Origin: Drosophila pseudoobscura
Lineage: Eukaryota > Arthropoda > Insecta > Diptera > Drosophilidae
Assembly (NCBI RefSeq): GCF_009870125.1
Contig: NC_046681.1
Coordinates: 13,715,001 to 13,779,000 of the forward strand
DNA length: 64,000 nt
Reading direction: 5' to 3'
Below, in pieces: positions 11,340 to 20,970 of the stretch (within the stretch, counting starts at the first letter, position 1; every line of letters begins with the position of its first letter). A program made the position numbers and the translations under genes. The notes beneath the pieces are model-generated. The model had not been told where the DNA came from and did not search any database. It was given only the letters and a program-made list of their open reading frames with translations.

Positions 11340-12166
11340 ATGCTGGAGGCACGGTTTGGAGAGACTCTGCTTCTGAAGAAGATCGTGGATGCCCTCAAAG
11401 AGATAATCTCGCAGAGCACCTTGGACTGCACCGAGACGGGCATGCAGGTACAGTAACAATCCATTCCAACAAAGGATTTATACACTTTTGATATCCCCCC
11501 ACTTAGCTGCAGTCTATGGACAATTCTCACGTTTCTCTGGTGGCCCTCAGCCTCCAGACAGAAGGCTTCGAAAAATACCGCTGCGATAGAAATGTCTCTC
11601 TTGGTTTGGATCTCAAATCCCTGGCCAAAGTCGTCAAGAGCGCCAGCGGCGATGACGCCGTCACCCTTACTGCGGCTGACAAAGCCGACAAACTGCTCCT
11701 TAGTTTCGAGTCGGACAACAAAAGTCGCACAGCGGACTACGAGCTAAAGCTGCTGAATCTGGACCAGGATCATTTGGGCATTCCCGAAACGAACTACGCC
11801 TGCATCGTGCAGATGCCATCCAGCGAGTTTGCTCGTATCTGCAGAGACATGAGCATGTTCAGCGAATCTGTGGTGATATCCTGCACCAAGCAGGGCATCA
11901 AGTTCTCGGCCAACGGCGACATGGGTTCCGCAAACATTAAGCTTTCCGATACGTCAAAGGGAGACATCACCATAGACGTGGATGAACCCATTACCCAGTC
12001 CTTTGCTGGACGCTACCTGAACACTTTCACACGAGCCACACCGCTGTCGGATCGTGTCAAGATTTGTCTAGCACCGGATGTTCCTCTGCTGGTGGAGTAC
12101 CCTATTGAGGATTATGGGTATATACGTTACTATCTGGCCCCAAAGGTGGATGAAGCAGACGCCTAA
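11340..12166 (+). CDS. PCNA2: PCNA2, divergent sliding-clamp paralogue
   Basis: PCNA is the trimeric sliding clamp that tethers DNA polymerases and repair factors. Two exons, 11340-11447 and 11507-12166, with a 59 nt intron give 255 residues. The protein starts MLEARFGETLLLKKIVDALK, has the MDNSHVSLV block at about residue 40, the interdomain connector (LDQDHLGIPE, about 121-130) and the C-terminal YYLAPK that binds PIP-box partners. Lys164, the ubiquitin/SUMO site of canonical PCNA, is kept (CTKQG at 162-166). The acidic loop normally around residues 185-192 is shorter (DTSKGDITIDVDEP), which explains 255 rather than 260-261 residues. It differs at many positions from the essential mus209 product, so it is the second Drosophila clamp. 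Hakai lies head-to-head, as I recall from the consecutive CG10262/CG10263 numbers. A DINE-1 repeat begins 60 bases after the stop. Confidence 0.92.
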
Positions 12167-12226
12167 AATGTTAAAGAAAACATAATGTGCAATATTTTCA
12201 CCAAATTCGAAATATTCATCTTACTC

Positions 12227-12905
12227 TTTTTATACCCGATACTCAAAATGAGTATAGGGGTATATTAGATTAGTGTTGAAAGTGGATGTGTGTAACATCA
12301 GGCGTTTCCGATTTCATAATGTATATATATTCTTGATCAGCATCAATAGCCGAGTCGATTGAGCCCTGTCTGTCTGTCTGTCCGTCCCTATCAGCGCCTA
12401 GGGCTCAAAGACTACAAGAGCTAGAGCAACGAAATTTTGTATTCAGACTTCTATGATATGTCACTGTTACAAGTATATTTTAAAACTTCGCCCCGCCCCC
12501 AAAAAGGGCTGAAATCTGTGGCAGCACAATTTCAAAGATACGAGAAAACAGAAAAAGCAAAATCGTAGAGAATGACTATATAAACTGCATAACCAGATCT
12601 AAACTAGATCGTATAATTATTATAGTCAGAATGATGTAAGCAAGTTCGTTCTTTCTCGCTCTGTCTCTAACACACGTGTTTCATTGTCGGCTTTGCCTAT
12701 TGCAAAAAGTGAACGCCTAGATCTGAGAGACTGTAAGAGCCTGCACAAGTATATTTCAAATTTCGCCCCTCCCCTTTCCGACCCGCAAAGGACGAAAATG
12801 TTCGGCAACAACAGATCTCAGAGCCTATTAAGGCTAGAGCAGCAAAATTTGGTATACACACTCCTGTTAGATCTCACTGTTACATGTGTATTTCAAAATA
12901 TATAA
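12227..12905 (+). mobile_element. DINE-1 (INE-1/SGM-type, Helitron-related) copy, rearranged
   Basis: The block opens TTTTTATACCCGATACTC and contains the DINE-1 core TATATATTCTTGATCAGCAT followed by the CGAGTCGATTGAGCCCTGTC tract and TCTG/TCCG repeats, then GACTATATAAAC and the TTCTTTCTCGCTCTGTCTC tract. These match the INE-1 consensus as I remember it. The second half (about 12727-12905) repeats earlier parts (CTAGAGCAGCAAAATTT, then CTCACTGTTACATGTG), so it is a rearranged or tandem partial copy. It has no protein frame, as expected of a nonautonomous element. The first AATAAA after the PCNA2 stop lies at 12906-12911, at its far end. Confidence 0.8.
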
Positions 12906-13320
12906 AATAAACAATTGTATTTATATTAAATAATTTAAATTTTAAATTAATTTAAGAGGTACCAAGGGAATATTATAGAATTAAAATGTTTGTCAGATAT
13001 GCAGAAAATGGTTTAAAAATGGGTGAACAAATATGCCCATACTCCTATTCAATCAAAGGGAGTACTGAAAAAAACTCCAATAATGAAGAAAAATGGATTC
13101 ATTTTTGAGATACAATTATGTGGGCAGGGCTGTGGGTCTTAGTTTGCTAATAGCCGAATATTAAATTTTGGGAATATGATTTCTAATCATGGACAAAACT
13201 TAACCAATTGTTGACCAGATGATATTGAAATACTCTCCACGAAAATGATGAATGAAAAATATTAGCGCAGTTTAGGTGGAATGATAATAAGATAAGAATA
13301 TAATGGACCTACAGGAGTTT

Positions 13321-13450
13321 TTATTATTATTATTTTCGGCGGCTTAACTCAAGTGGTTAACCACTTTAAATAAAGGGGGCTTAAGTGGGTTAAGTTAGTA
13401 TTTTCTTCAGCATATTTTGTATATTTTGGTATATTTCTTGGGCTCAGACG
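13321..13450 (+). repeat. Promoter-like repeat, copy A (upstream of the helicase unit)
   Basis: This starts TTATTATTATTATTTTC and continues GGCTTAACTCAAGTGG, TTTAAATAAAGGGGGCTTAA, GTGGGTTAAGTTAGTATTTT and TTTTGGTATATTTCTTGGG. The same order of blocks occurs at 18798-18904 in the same orientation, with substitutions and small gaps. Both copies end in the GGTATATTT motif found in the promoters here. It may be a duplicated promoter module or a member of a dispersed repeat; copy number cannot be judged from this window. Confidence 0.6.
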
Positions 13451-13904
13451 AAAAATTGGGTCTTAATTGTGTGCCGAATTTCAAGTTTTCTTTGCCTCCT
13501 TCGTTCGTCGTTTTGTCGTTTGCCATTTTCTTTTTCCGCAGAACTTCGCCGGTCTGTATTGGATCCTTCTGGATCTGTTAGGTTTTTTCCGTAAAGACGA
13601 GTTTCGAGTGCTTTTTGCTTTTCCTTCGCATTGCGGCGGCAAGCAGTTGGTAAGTTTTTGTTTGTGGTGGCTCGAATTTCGCGCGGGTAATTGTAATTTC
13701 GAAACTTTACAGCTTGGTTTGATACTTTTTGTCACAACCTCGCAGTATTGTTCTTTGGGAATATTCTAGATTGAGATTCTGGGTTTCAAGTGATTTTGCT
13801 TTTCGTGCACATTCCGTTGCCGACACTGTAAGTGCTTTTATATTTTGGGGCCGGCTCAAATTTCGCGCGGCTTATGGTTTCTTATTTTTACAGCTTTGCA
13901 GACG
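13451..13904 (+). promoter_or_regulatory. 5' leader with a tandem-duplicated noncoding exon and intron
   Basis: Two similar units each have a C/T-rich exon (…TTTTGCTTTTCCTTCGCATT / …TTTTGCTTTTCGTGCACATT), a GTAAGT donor (13650 and 13828), a shared internal stretch (GGCTCGAATTTCGCGCGG / GGCTCAAATTTCGCGCGG) and an acceptor reading TTACAGCTT (exon starts 13713 and 13894). The spacing between matching points is 178-181 bases, so this is a tandem duplication of a leader exon and its intron. The second acceptor opens the exon carrying the ATG at 13905. Either or both leader exons could be used. Confidence 0.6.
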
Positions 13905-14518
13905 ATGTCTAACGAGTCGACCGGCATTACCATCAAAGAAGAGGCATCATCAAGCGGTAGTGCACAAACTCCCACAGACGCGAGCAGCGGAGCAGAGGTT
14001 TGTTGTTGTTGTAGTTGTGTCTTTGCTTTTGCCATTCCGTTACGTTGTTGCTGTTTCTCAGCGTAAGAAAGAGAGAGAGGTAAAAACGAACGGTAAAAGA
14101 AATAAGTACAGGGTGACGCATTTCCAGATCAGAGTCGCCATGCACGCCATGGACATGGCGACTAGAAAGAAGGGGGAAAAAGAGAGAATCTTAACAAATT
14201 TTAATACGAAAGTATGCGAGATCGAAGCCTTAGAAACGAAAAAGTTACCCTCTGCTTATATTAGAAATGGTCCAAAATGTTTATCCCTGAACATTTTTTT
14301 GTAATTAATTTGTAATTTTTGTTTGTTTCGTATTCTAGACAAAGAAACCGGAGAATCAGTCGGAAAAGGCAGAGTCGCAGCTTGCGGGCGGAAGCGGGTC
14401 ACAAGCAGAGTCCAGCGACAGCCATTTGCAGCGTCTGCAAAGTTTGCGCAAGGAATTGAGCTACATCAGCGAAACGGATTGGATGTACGAGAGCCTGGAA
14501 AAGAAGCCGCAACAGTAG
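13905..14518 (+). CDS. Small upstream protein of a probable two-cistron unit
   Basis: I do not recognise this protein. Exons 13905-13997 and 14339-14518 join in phase 0 across a 341 nt intron and give 90 residues. The first exon encodes MSNESTGITIKEEASSSG and more Ser/Thr/Ala-rich sequence; the second has a Gln/Ser/Glu-rich part and then a well-structured C-terminus (LQRLQSLRKELSYISETDW, then MYESLEKKPQQ) that looks like a short amphipathic helix plus a conserved tail. It stops 26 nt before the ATG of the helicase frame on the same exon, so one mRNA probably carries both. The leader exons upstream splice to it directly. An alternative reading is that this is a long upstream frame that limits helicase translation. 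Sequence shows the frame and splice sites; a separate protein is inference. Confidence 0.6.
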
Positions 14519-14544
14519 AAGACCAACGAAAAACAAAATCCAAA

Positions 14545-17500
14545 ATGATTGGATTACTGCGCTATTGGTGGAATAGGGAGGAGCGCGAGCGTGAGCGGAA
14601 CAAGGAGGTGTTTGAGCGAACGAACAATTTTTTGGATCTCCAGTTGCTCAGAGAGCAACGGCAAAAAGAGTCGTCGTCAAGCAATCTTGACATAGACAAC
14701 AGCGAGGGGGAAGAGCCTGACGATAAGTTCTGTTCAAGCCGTCAGGGCGTCATCACCTCTCTGACCATGAACGGTGGTGTCATCGATAAGTACATCATCT
14801 TCAACGGCCAGGCTTCCGACCATATATATCATCAGCTAGTTGTGGGCTCAGTGGTCGAGTATTTGGGGTACAAGAAGGGGAAAGAGGACTCCCTTAAAGT
14901 GGTCAAGATACTCAAGACTATTGAGCAGAACTGGGGAGAAGAGATCACAGATTCAACGGTATGACTCGAGCGATCCAATCCATACCCAAAACAAGAAATA
15001 TATTAATCGAAGTCCCATTCCCTTTTCAGATAAGCCAGGCGATGGAGGACTTAAAGCTTGAAGACTCTACCTACTTCAAAACGCAGGAGCGTACCATCCA
15101 CGGCATCGTCATCGGGCGCCAGACATCCACCATCGAACTGGAAACCAGCTCGGGATGTCAACAATTTGACCTGGAGAACGTTGAGATGACATTTGTACCA
15201 AAGAAGGGCGACATGGTGACACTCGAGTGCGCTGTCCAGCTGGACGATGGCTATTTGGACAAGCAAGGGGAAATTCTCCAGTTGCTGAAGTTGTTTCCAA
15301 CACGCATTCTCTCGAACGAAAAACGCCGGGTGGAGCGCTGTTTCCCCGAGTTCGCTGTTCTTGACAACAATGCCTATTTGCTGCGGGAGAATTTCCCCTC
15401 TGGTACAGATCTTCACATGGGCGATTACGTCCTGGTTGATCTCATCGAATGTAATTACGTAAGTTGAATATGATGGGATGAATAGAAACACAAAATAAGA
15501 ATTTTCGCAATAATCCTTACTCTTTCAGTCAAAGTTCACGCTTCGCGCCATCAAAGCGACCCCGCAGGAGAGTAGCTTTCTGAGAATCAAGAAAGAGAAG
15601 ACCTATTGCGACGATCGGGCGGTCATCATCACTGGCGCAACCCGCTTCATAACCACTGAGCTGTGGGTGAAACAAAAGGTCACCGTCAAGGTACAAAACA
15701 ATACGTATCGCAAGTTGGAGCTCCTGGAAGTCCAGCTAGACCATGGCCACACGTCACAGATGAGTGTGATCGAGCCAATTGGCAAAACCAGTATTGCTGT
15801 TGACGGCAGCCTTTTGGTGATTCTTGAGGTGGAGGCCCGCTGCATCGGCGAATGGTCGGAGAAATATACCCTGGACTTTAATAATTTTAAGGTGGTGCGC
15901 TTTTTCAAGATCATTGCCTGCGACACACAAAAGCAGGCCGACGAAGCAGAGCTTCGTCTGGTTGCCGCCGAAAGTTTTGTGGCCTCTGGCAGATCGGAGA
16001 AGCAGCGCAACCGTAGCTATGCCAGACAAGTGTGGAACAAAACATTGGATGTGGTTAGCGGTGAAAGCATATATGCCGGACGACGATTTGTGGTAACCCA
16101 CATTGGCGGCTTCGAAGTTCCAGAGAGTCTGCGCAATGCCTACCTGAAAGACTGGCGGCAATCGGAAATGTTCGATGAATTGGAGAGATTGTATCCGTGC
16201 TCGACAGAGTCCCTGTGCATGGCCAACTATGTGCAGCGCTTCCGTTTCTTCTTGCATTTAGAGGAAATTGAATTGTTCATTAGCATTCGAAACTTTGACA
16301 GAGACAGGGCCCACATGGAACGGGACGGGGAGTATCTCTCCCTCACAATCGAGAATCTCGCCGAGCGTCGGCCCTCGCTGGTCGTAGGCGATTGCGTGTA
16401 TGCCACCGATCCCTGGAAGGACGATAAAAAAACCTACTCTGGCATCATACACAAGGTACTCCACGATCGAGTGTTGCTGAAGTTCAATTCCAACTTCCAG
16501 GCGAGTTACAATGGCCAGGACTACCGTCTGGAGTTCTATTTCTCCCGATTTTGCCTTAGAAAGCAACACCACGCCATCAATCAAGTGGTCACCACCATGG
16601 GCGAGCAGTTCCTCTTCCCCACCAAGGTGGTCAAGCGCGATCATCCGCAATTGCAGGTGCGCCTCGCTAATGGAGAGGATATGTATCTGTTCGACACGAA
16701 GCTGGAGTGGTACAACAAATCCCTAAACAGCATTCAGAAGCGAGCCGTCTTTAATATCCTGCGGGGTGAGGCCACGAACCTGCCATACGTGATCTTCGGT
16801 CCGCCCGGAACCGGCAAGACCGTCACCCTGGTGGAGGCGGTGCTGCAGATAGTACGAAACCTACCTAGTTGCCGCATCTTGGTGGCCACACCCTCGAACA
16901 GTGCTGCGGATCTCATTACCAAGCGTATCATTGCCAGCAAAGCCCTTGTCGCTGGCGATTTCATTCGAATCGTCTCACAAAATGTGATTGAGAAGGAACT
17001 CATTCCGCCAGAGTTGATGCCCTACTGCGCGACCTTGGACATATGCGCCGATGGAACCGCTGAGAACACCGTAAGTGCATTTCAGTCCATTTCGTTCTTC
17101 CATCGCCATCCATCTGAATCCCCGCTCCCGTTTAGATGCTGGTCACCCCTTCGGGTCTGAAGCTGCGCTGCCAGTGGAAGTTTATGGGTACCCATCGCTT
17201 GAGCATCGGCACCTGTGCCACTCTGGGAAGCTTTATGCAGATGTCTTTTCCGGGCGGACACTTCACCCACCTGTTTGTGGATGAGGCCGGCCAGACGACC
17301 GAGCCGGAAACGTTGATGCCCGCGGCTGTGCTATCCAAGGACCGGGGTCGGGTCATCCTGGCCGGTGATCCGCATCAGTTGGAGCCTATAATAACCAGCA
17401 GATATGGAAGTGACTGTGGTTTCAGCATCTCAATGCTGGAGCGCCTGCTGAACACTCGGCCGTATGCCAAGGACCTGGTCGGGTACCCAGACAGCTCTGG

Positions 17501-18335
17501 ATATAATCCCCTTGTGCTAACAAAGCTTTTGCACAATTATCGGGCCCTGCCCTCGGTTATGGCCACATATAGTAAGCTATTCTATGACGATGAATTGATA
17601 CCCGTGGTATCCGAGGAGGATTCCCGAGAAGTCACCTTGTTGGCCAAAGTGCAGCCCTTACTGGGTACGGGAATGCCTCGTAACCACGGTGTCTGCTTCG
17701 TTGGGATTAAGGGGCTGAATCTGCAGGACAACGACTCGCCCTCGTGGTACAATCCGCTCGAAGCCAGGGAACTCTATCTGATGGTCTTATCGCTGTATCG
17801 TTCCGGAGTGACTCCCGATCAAATTGGCATTCTGACGCCCTATACGAAACAGGCGAAGACGTTAAGGGGCCTGTTCATGGTCACAGATATTGTCATGCCA
17901 AAGATTGGCTCCACTGAAGAGTTTCAAGGACAGGTGAGCATATATGAAGTCTTACGCAATCTGTATAGTATGCAATGTATATATATATTGATCTATATTA
18001 CCCAGGAGCGCGACATAATGCTGGTTTCCACCGTACGCTCATCTGAGACGCTTCTCTGCAAAGATGCCGCCCTGGCCCTTGGATTTGTGCGTAGCCGTAA
18101 GCGCATGAATGTCGCCATATCGCGCGCCCGCGCTTTGTTGGTTATATACGGAAATCCCCATCTCCTCAGCGTCGACGACAATTGGCGTCATCTCATCACA
18201 TTCTGCGCGAACAACAATGCCTATTTTGGCTGTGAATTACCCAATTCTTTTCTGCCAGATGATAACGATAATGAAGATGTCGCCTCCGACAACTACGAAG
18301 ATTGCGAGAATTACGAGAAAACACTTGGGTTCTGA
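14545..18335 (+). CDS. Armitage/MOV10-family SF1 RNA helicase
   Basis: Armitage (MOV10L1 homologue) is a UPF1-like SF1 RNA helicase acting in piRNA biogenesis in the cytoplasm and at mitochondria. Exons 14545-14958, 15030-15458, 15529-17070, 17136-17933 and 18006-18335 all join in phase 0 and give 1,170 residues, near the roughly 1,190 I recall for fly Armi. The N-terminal 600 residues are non-helicase and hold the MOV10-type beta-rich region. Motif I is GPPGTGKT at 705-712, motif II is DEAG at 844-847, motif III GDPHQL, then PDSSGYNP…LLHNYRALPS and C-terminal EEFQGQERD (across an intron) and MNVAISRAR. All key motifs are intact, so it looks functional. The start is the first ATG of the frame, 26 nt after the upstream stop. 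It could be armi itself or a paralogue; I recall armi in melanogaster on another chromosome arm, next to CycJ, so I give no symbol. Confidence 0.9.
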
Positions 18336-18369
18336 GACTAGAATTAATAAAAATATGACGAATACCTAA

Positions 18370-18644
18370 AAGCCATAACTTTATTTTCATTGTAACTTTC
18401 TTATTAAGGGCACGGGAGTCGTAGACGGCCTGTCTCAACGGCAAAACTACAGCTGCATTCTCGGAGCATTCATGTATACACCGTGCAGAATTTTGGAAGC
18501 AGCAAACACGTACTGTGCTCAGCATTTCATGTATTTCATTCTTTGTAAACTCTTGAGGAAGCAGATAACGCACCCGAAGAAGGGCGAGTTGATCTAGCGA
18601 TGTCCGTATGTCCGTTTCCCTGCCAACTGGCCTTGGTGTTAATA
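18370..18644 (-). other. Coding-like open frame of unknown identity, opposite the helicase 3' end
   Basis: On the minus strand a frame is open from 18644 past 18370 and reads TSLDQLALLRVRYLLPQEF, then TKNEIHEMLSTVRVCC and further Cys-containing sequence to SRALNKK. Composition looks protein-like rather than random, and an AATAAA lies just beyond (plus TTTATT near 18380). A potential acceptor (TTGGCAG, exon from 18619) and a possible 62 nt intron (donor at CACA|GTACGT, acceptor AATGCAG) that would end the protein soon after MLST are visible. No good initiating exon was found. It may be a small convergent gene or a gene remnant. Confidence 0.3.
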
Positions 18645-18797
18645 ATCAAATATTGCACGCATCTTCATTAATAAATGAAAAGACTAAACAGTATGACTTC
18701 CATAGCAAACGCATACCCAAATCCAACCCCACCGACCAGGTATTTACTACATAGACGATTGGGGCGGTTGGATCTACAAGAATAATTATTCTTCTTT

Positions 18798-18940
18798 ATT
18801 ATTATTTTCCGCGTTTAAACTCAAGTTATAATACTGTTTAAATAGAGGGTGCTTAAGTGGTCTAAGTTCGTATTTCATTTTGGTATATTTCTGAGGGTCA
18901 GGCGTTATATTTTATCGGAATATCCGCAGTAACACTGATT
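18798..18940 (+). repeat. Promoter-like repeat, copy B
   Basis: This is the partner of the block at 13321-13450: TTATTATTATTTTCCGCG, AACTCAAG, TTTAAATAGAGGGTGCTTAA, GTGGTCTAAGTTCGTATTT, TTTTGGTATATTTCTGAGGG. It continues GGCGTTATATTTTATCGG and ends in AGTAACACTG, a decayed form of Ohler motif 1 (GGTCACACTG). It is in the same orientation and lies upstream of a further, better preserved GGTATATT/motif 1 array at 19141-19248. Confidence 0.55.
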
Positions 18941-19140
18941 TTCTTGCCACCACGTCTAGCTCACACACCTTGCCGAATTATATACTTTTCATGATATTTT
19001 CCAGTATATATTTTATAAGCAATGCAAAGCTTGAATTTAACCAGTCTTCTAAGAAATTGATTTAACAGTCGGATAAAACTATAAGTTCAGAGCTGAGGAT
19101 CTTAGCTAGCTGGTAATATTCAACCGAATCTTGAATACAA

Positions 19141-19248
19141 ATAATTCGTCAGTATATTTACGGTATTTTTTGAAAATGAGGCGGTATATTGTGGTATGTT
19201 TCTGAGGATAAGGCGGTATATTTTATCAATAAATGCCCGGTCACACTG
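19141..19248 (+). promoter_or_regulatory. Cks30A promoter: GGTATATT array plus Ohler motif 1
   Basis: CAGTATATTTACGGTATTTT, GCGGTATATT, GTGGTATGTTTCTGAGG and GGCGGTATATTTTATC lead into CGGTCACACTG at 19238-19248, an Ohler motif 1 match. It sits about 350 bases before the Cks30A ATG, in gene orientation. The layout matches the Hakai promoter on the other strand, suggesting M1BP-type constitutive transcription (inference from the motif). The 5' UTR would occupy about 19260-19596. Confidence 0.65.
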
Positions 19249-19596
19249 CGAGCGCGTCTCTTAAATTGAAAATCGCGTCAAAAATTTATTGAAAACGTAA
19301 AACTTGCTTTGCCAGCTAAATATAATTGTGATAAAACGATTCAAGTACATTCCAAATAAGCGGAGACACAAGGAAAACATACGAAGATATTGCAACTTCG
19401 GAGCGAAAGACTAACGATCGAGTGGCGCTTTCACCCGGAGTCGAAGAAGACGCCGACTTTGCAGAAGAGCTGAAAAATTCGCACATCGCATCCCTTGCTT
19501 TGCAGCATATCAGCATTCAGGCATTCCAGCACACTTCCAATTCAAGGTCAAGTGCGCGTCTCAGGAGAACTACAACAGTTTTTGCACAGCAATAAA

Positions 19597-19911
19597 ATGA
19601 GTAAAGATATTTACTATTCGGATAAATATTACGATGAGAAATTCGAGTATAGGTGAGTGCGTGCGAATCCCGATAGCAACTGTAAATGTATACATATACT
19701 CAAGTCCATTTGTGTTTGTTCTTGTATTTGTGCGCACAGACATGTGGTCTTGCCCAAGGAGCTGGTGAAGCTGGTGCCCAAGACCCATCTGATGACAGAG
19801 ACCGAATGGCGATCGATCGGTGTGCAACAGTCACGCGGATGGATCCATTATATGATTCACAAGCCAGAGCCACATATCCTGCTTTTTCGACGGCCCAAAA
19901 TGGAGGATTAA
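19597..19911 (+). CDS. Cks30A: Cyclin-dependent kinase regulatory subunit Cks
   Basis: Cks proteins bind CDK1/CDK2 and a phosphothreonine on substrates, and are needed for cell-cycle progression, in the fly notably in oocyte meiosis and early embryos. Exons 19597-19652 and 19740-19911 (87 nt intron) give 75 residues, the family's normal size. The protein shows the complete Cks fold: [59 protein letters not shown], then HILLFRRP. The phosphate-binding set (Lys, Arg, Ser, Trp, Arg) and the HxPEPH hinge involved in strand exchange are kept. The ATG is the only one giving the canonical start. Promoter motifs are upstream. Distinguishing it from the paralogue Cks85A rests on the close match to the Cks30A sequence I remember and on Eaat1 lying nearby. 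Confidence 0.95.
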
Positions 19912-20149
19912 AGGGAGAAAACACATTCACACATGCCAACACATACAGTCAGCGTCTTGCAAGGGGAAGGAGGTAGCGCTCGCATACACAAACACACACA
20001 CTCTTATACGACGTCCGGCAGCTGCTGCTGGTGTCCGTGTATTGGTGGTGGTGGATGTGGAACCAACTGTTGCGATCGTCACCCTGCACTTTCCCGAATA
20101 CTTCTTTTAACAAATATTTATACTCCTCTGTAACCCCTACCTGCACGCA

Positions 20150-20424
20150 CTCCTACCCCATAGATACGTACACCAAAGTGGCCATATTTTCAACACCTTT
20201 ATTCCATATAGAGGACAGGCATAGTGGAGCACTAGCTATACTTCTATTTGTACTCTTTGCTTAACGCGATCTGTAGTCTGTTTTTAAAAGCAATTTTAAC
20301 TATTTTAGAAAGTTCTTTAAGCTCAAAATACCACCCTACCCCATAGATGATATGAAAACCTTAGTGGCCATTTGGATCACTTCTTTTTATAGAGGAGGGG
20401 GATAGTGAAACACTGGATATAGGT
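20150..20424 (+). repeat. Degenerate local duplication downstream of Cks30A
   Basis: The stretch beginning CTACCCCATAGATACGTACA (about 20152) and the one beginning CTACCCCATAGATGATATG (about 20335) share the order CTACCCCATAGAT, AAAGTGGCCAT / TTAGTGGCCAT, TATAGAGGA, ATAGTGGAGCACT / ATAGTGAAACACT. Two copies of about 90 bases lie about 180 bases apart. They are probably within or just past the Cks30A 3' UTR and carry no coding signal. Confidence 0.5.
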
Positions 20425-20741
20425 TCCCACATTCCTCTCCGAACATTTAAAAGCATTTTGCCATTAGTTTATTGTCATTTTGCAGTACGTCGGATACGAA
20501 AAACCACTTTGCTCACATTTAATCTTAAAAGAAAATCTGATTTGTGATCTTGAAATTTGTTTATCAATAATACATATATATGTTTACACATTCTACTTAT
20601 AAACTTGTAATAAATATATTTAATGTATGGAAAACTTGAGGCGTTGATTGCTTAAAGTTTTTCGAAATCGATCAAATCTGAATGTTATCCTTCAAAGTGT
20701 GGGTGATACTAATAAGGAACTCTTATAAATTGGGGATTTGG

Positions 20742-20970
20742 ATGGCAGAACCTAGTAAACGGAAGACGTTCTTCTATCCTTTGACCTCAGTGTAAGTAAA
20801 TTGTTTTCTTTCATACCTTAAACTGATATTTTATTTACAGTGAAGATACCCTGAATGACGGACCCTGTAAGAACTTAAATCAGTTTTCATCCCGAAATGG
20901 ATTGGTGCTTCAAACAGTTCTACAAAGATCTACTGAATGCGACTTTCATCAGAGTACATCCCAAAAATGA
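20742..20970 (+). CDS. Possible small two-exon gene, unrecognised
   Basis: Exon 20742-20791 reads MAEPSKRKTFFYPLTS and ends at a GTAAGT donor; a 49 nt intron with branch-like CTTAAAC/CTGAT and TTTACAG leads to exon 20841-20970, continuing VEDTLNDGPCKNLNQFSS to a stop after HQSTSQK. The predicted product is 59 residues. The intron is canonical, which is the main support. A second open frame (20897-21160, starting MDWCFKQFYKDLLNATF) overlaps the end in another phase, so the real gene may be longer, with a frame break, or this is a decayed gene. No family was recognised. A TATA-like TTATAAATT lies at 20723. Confidence 0.35.
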
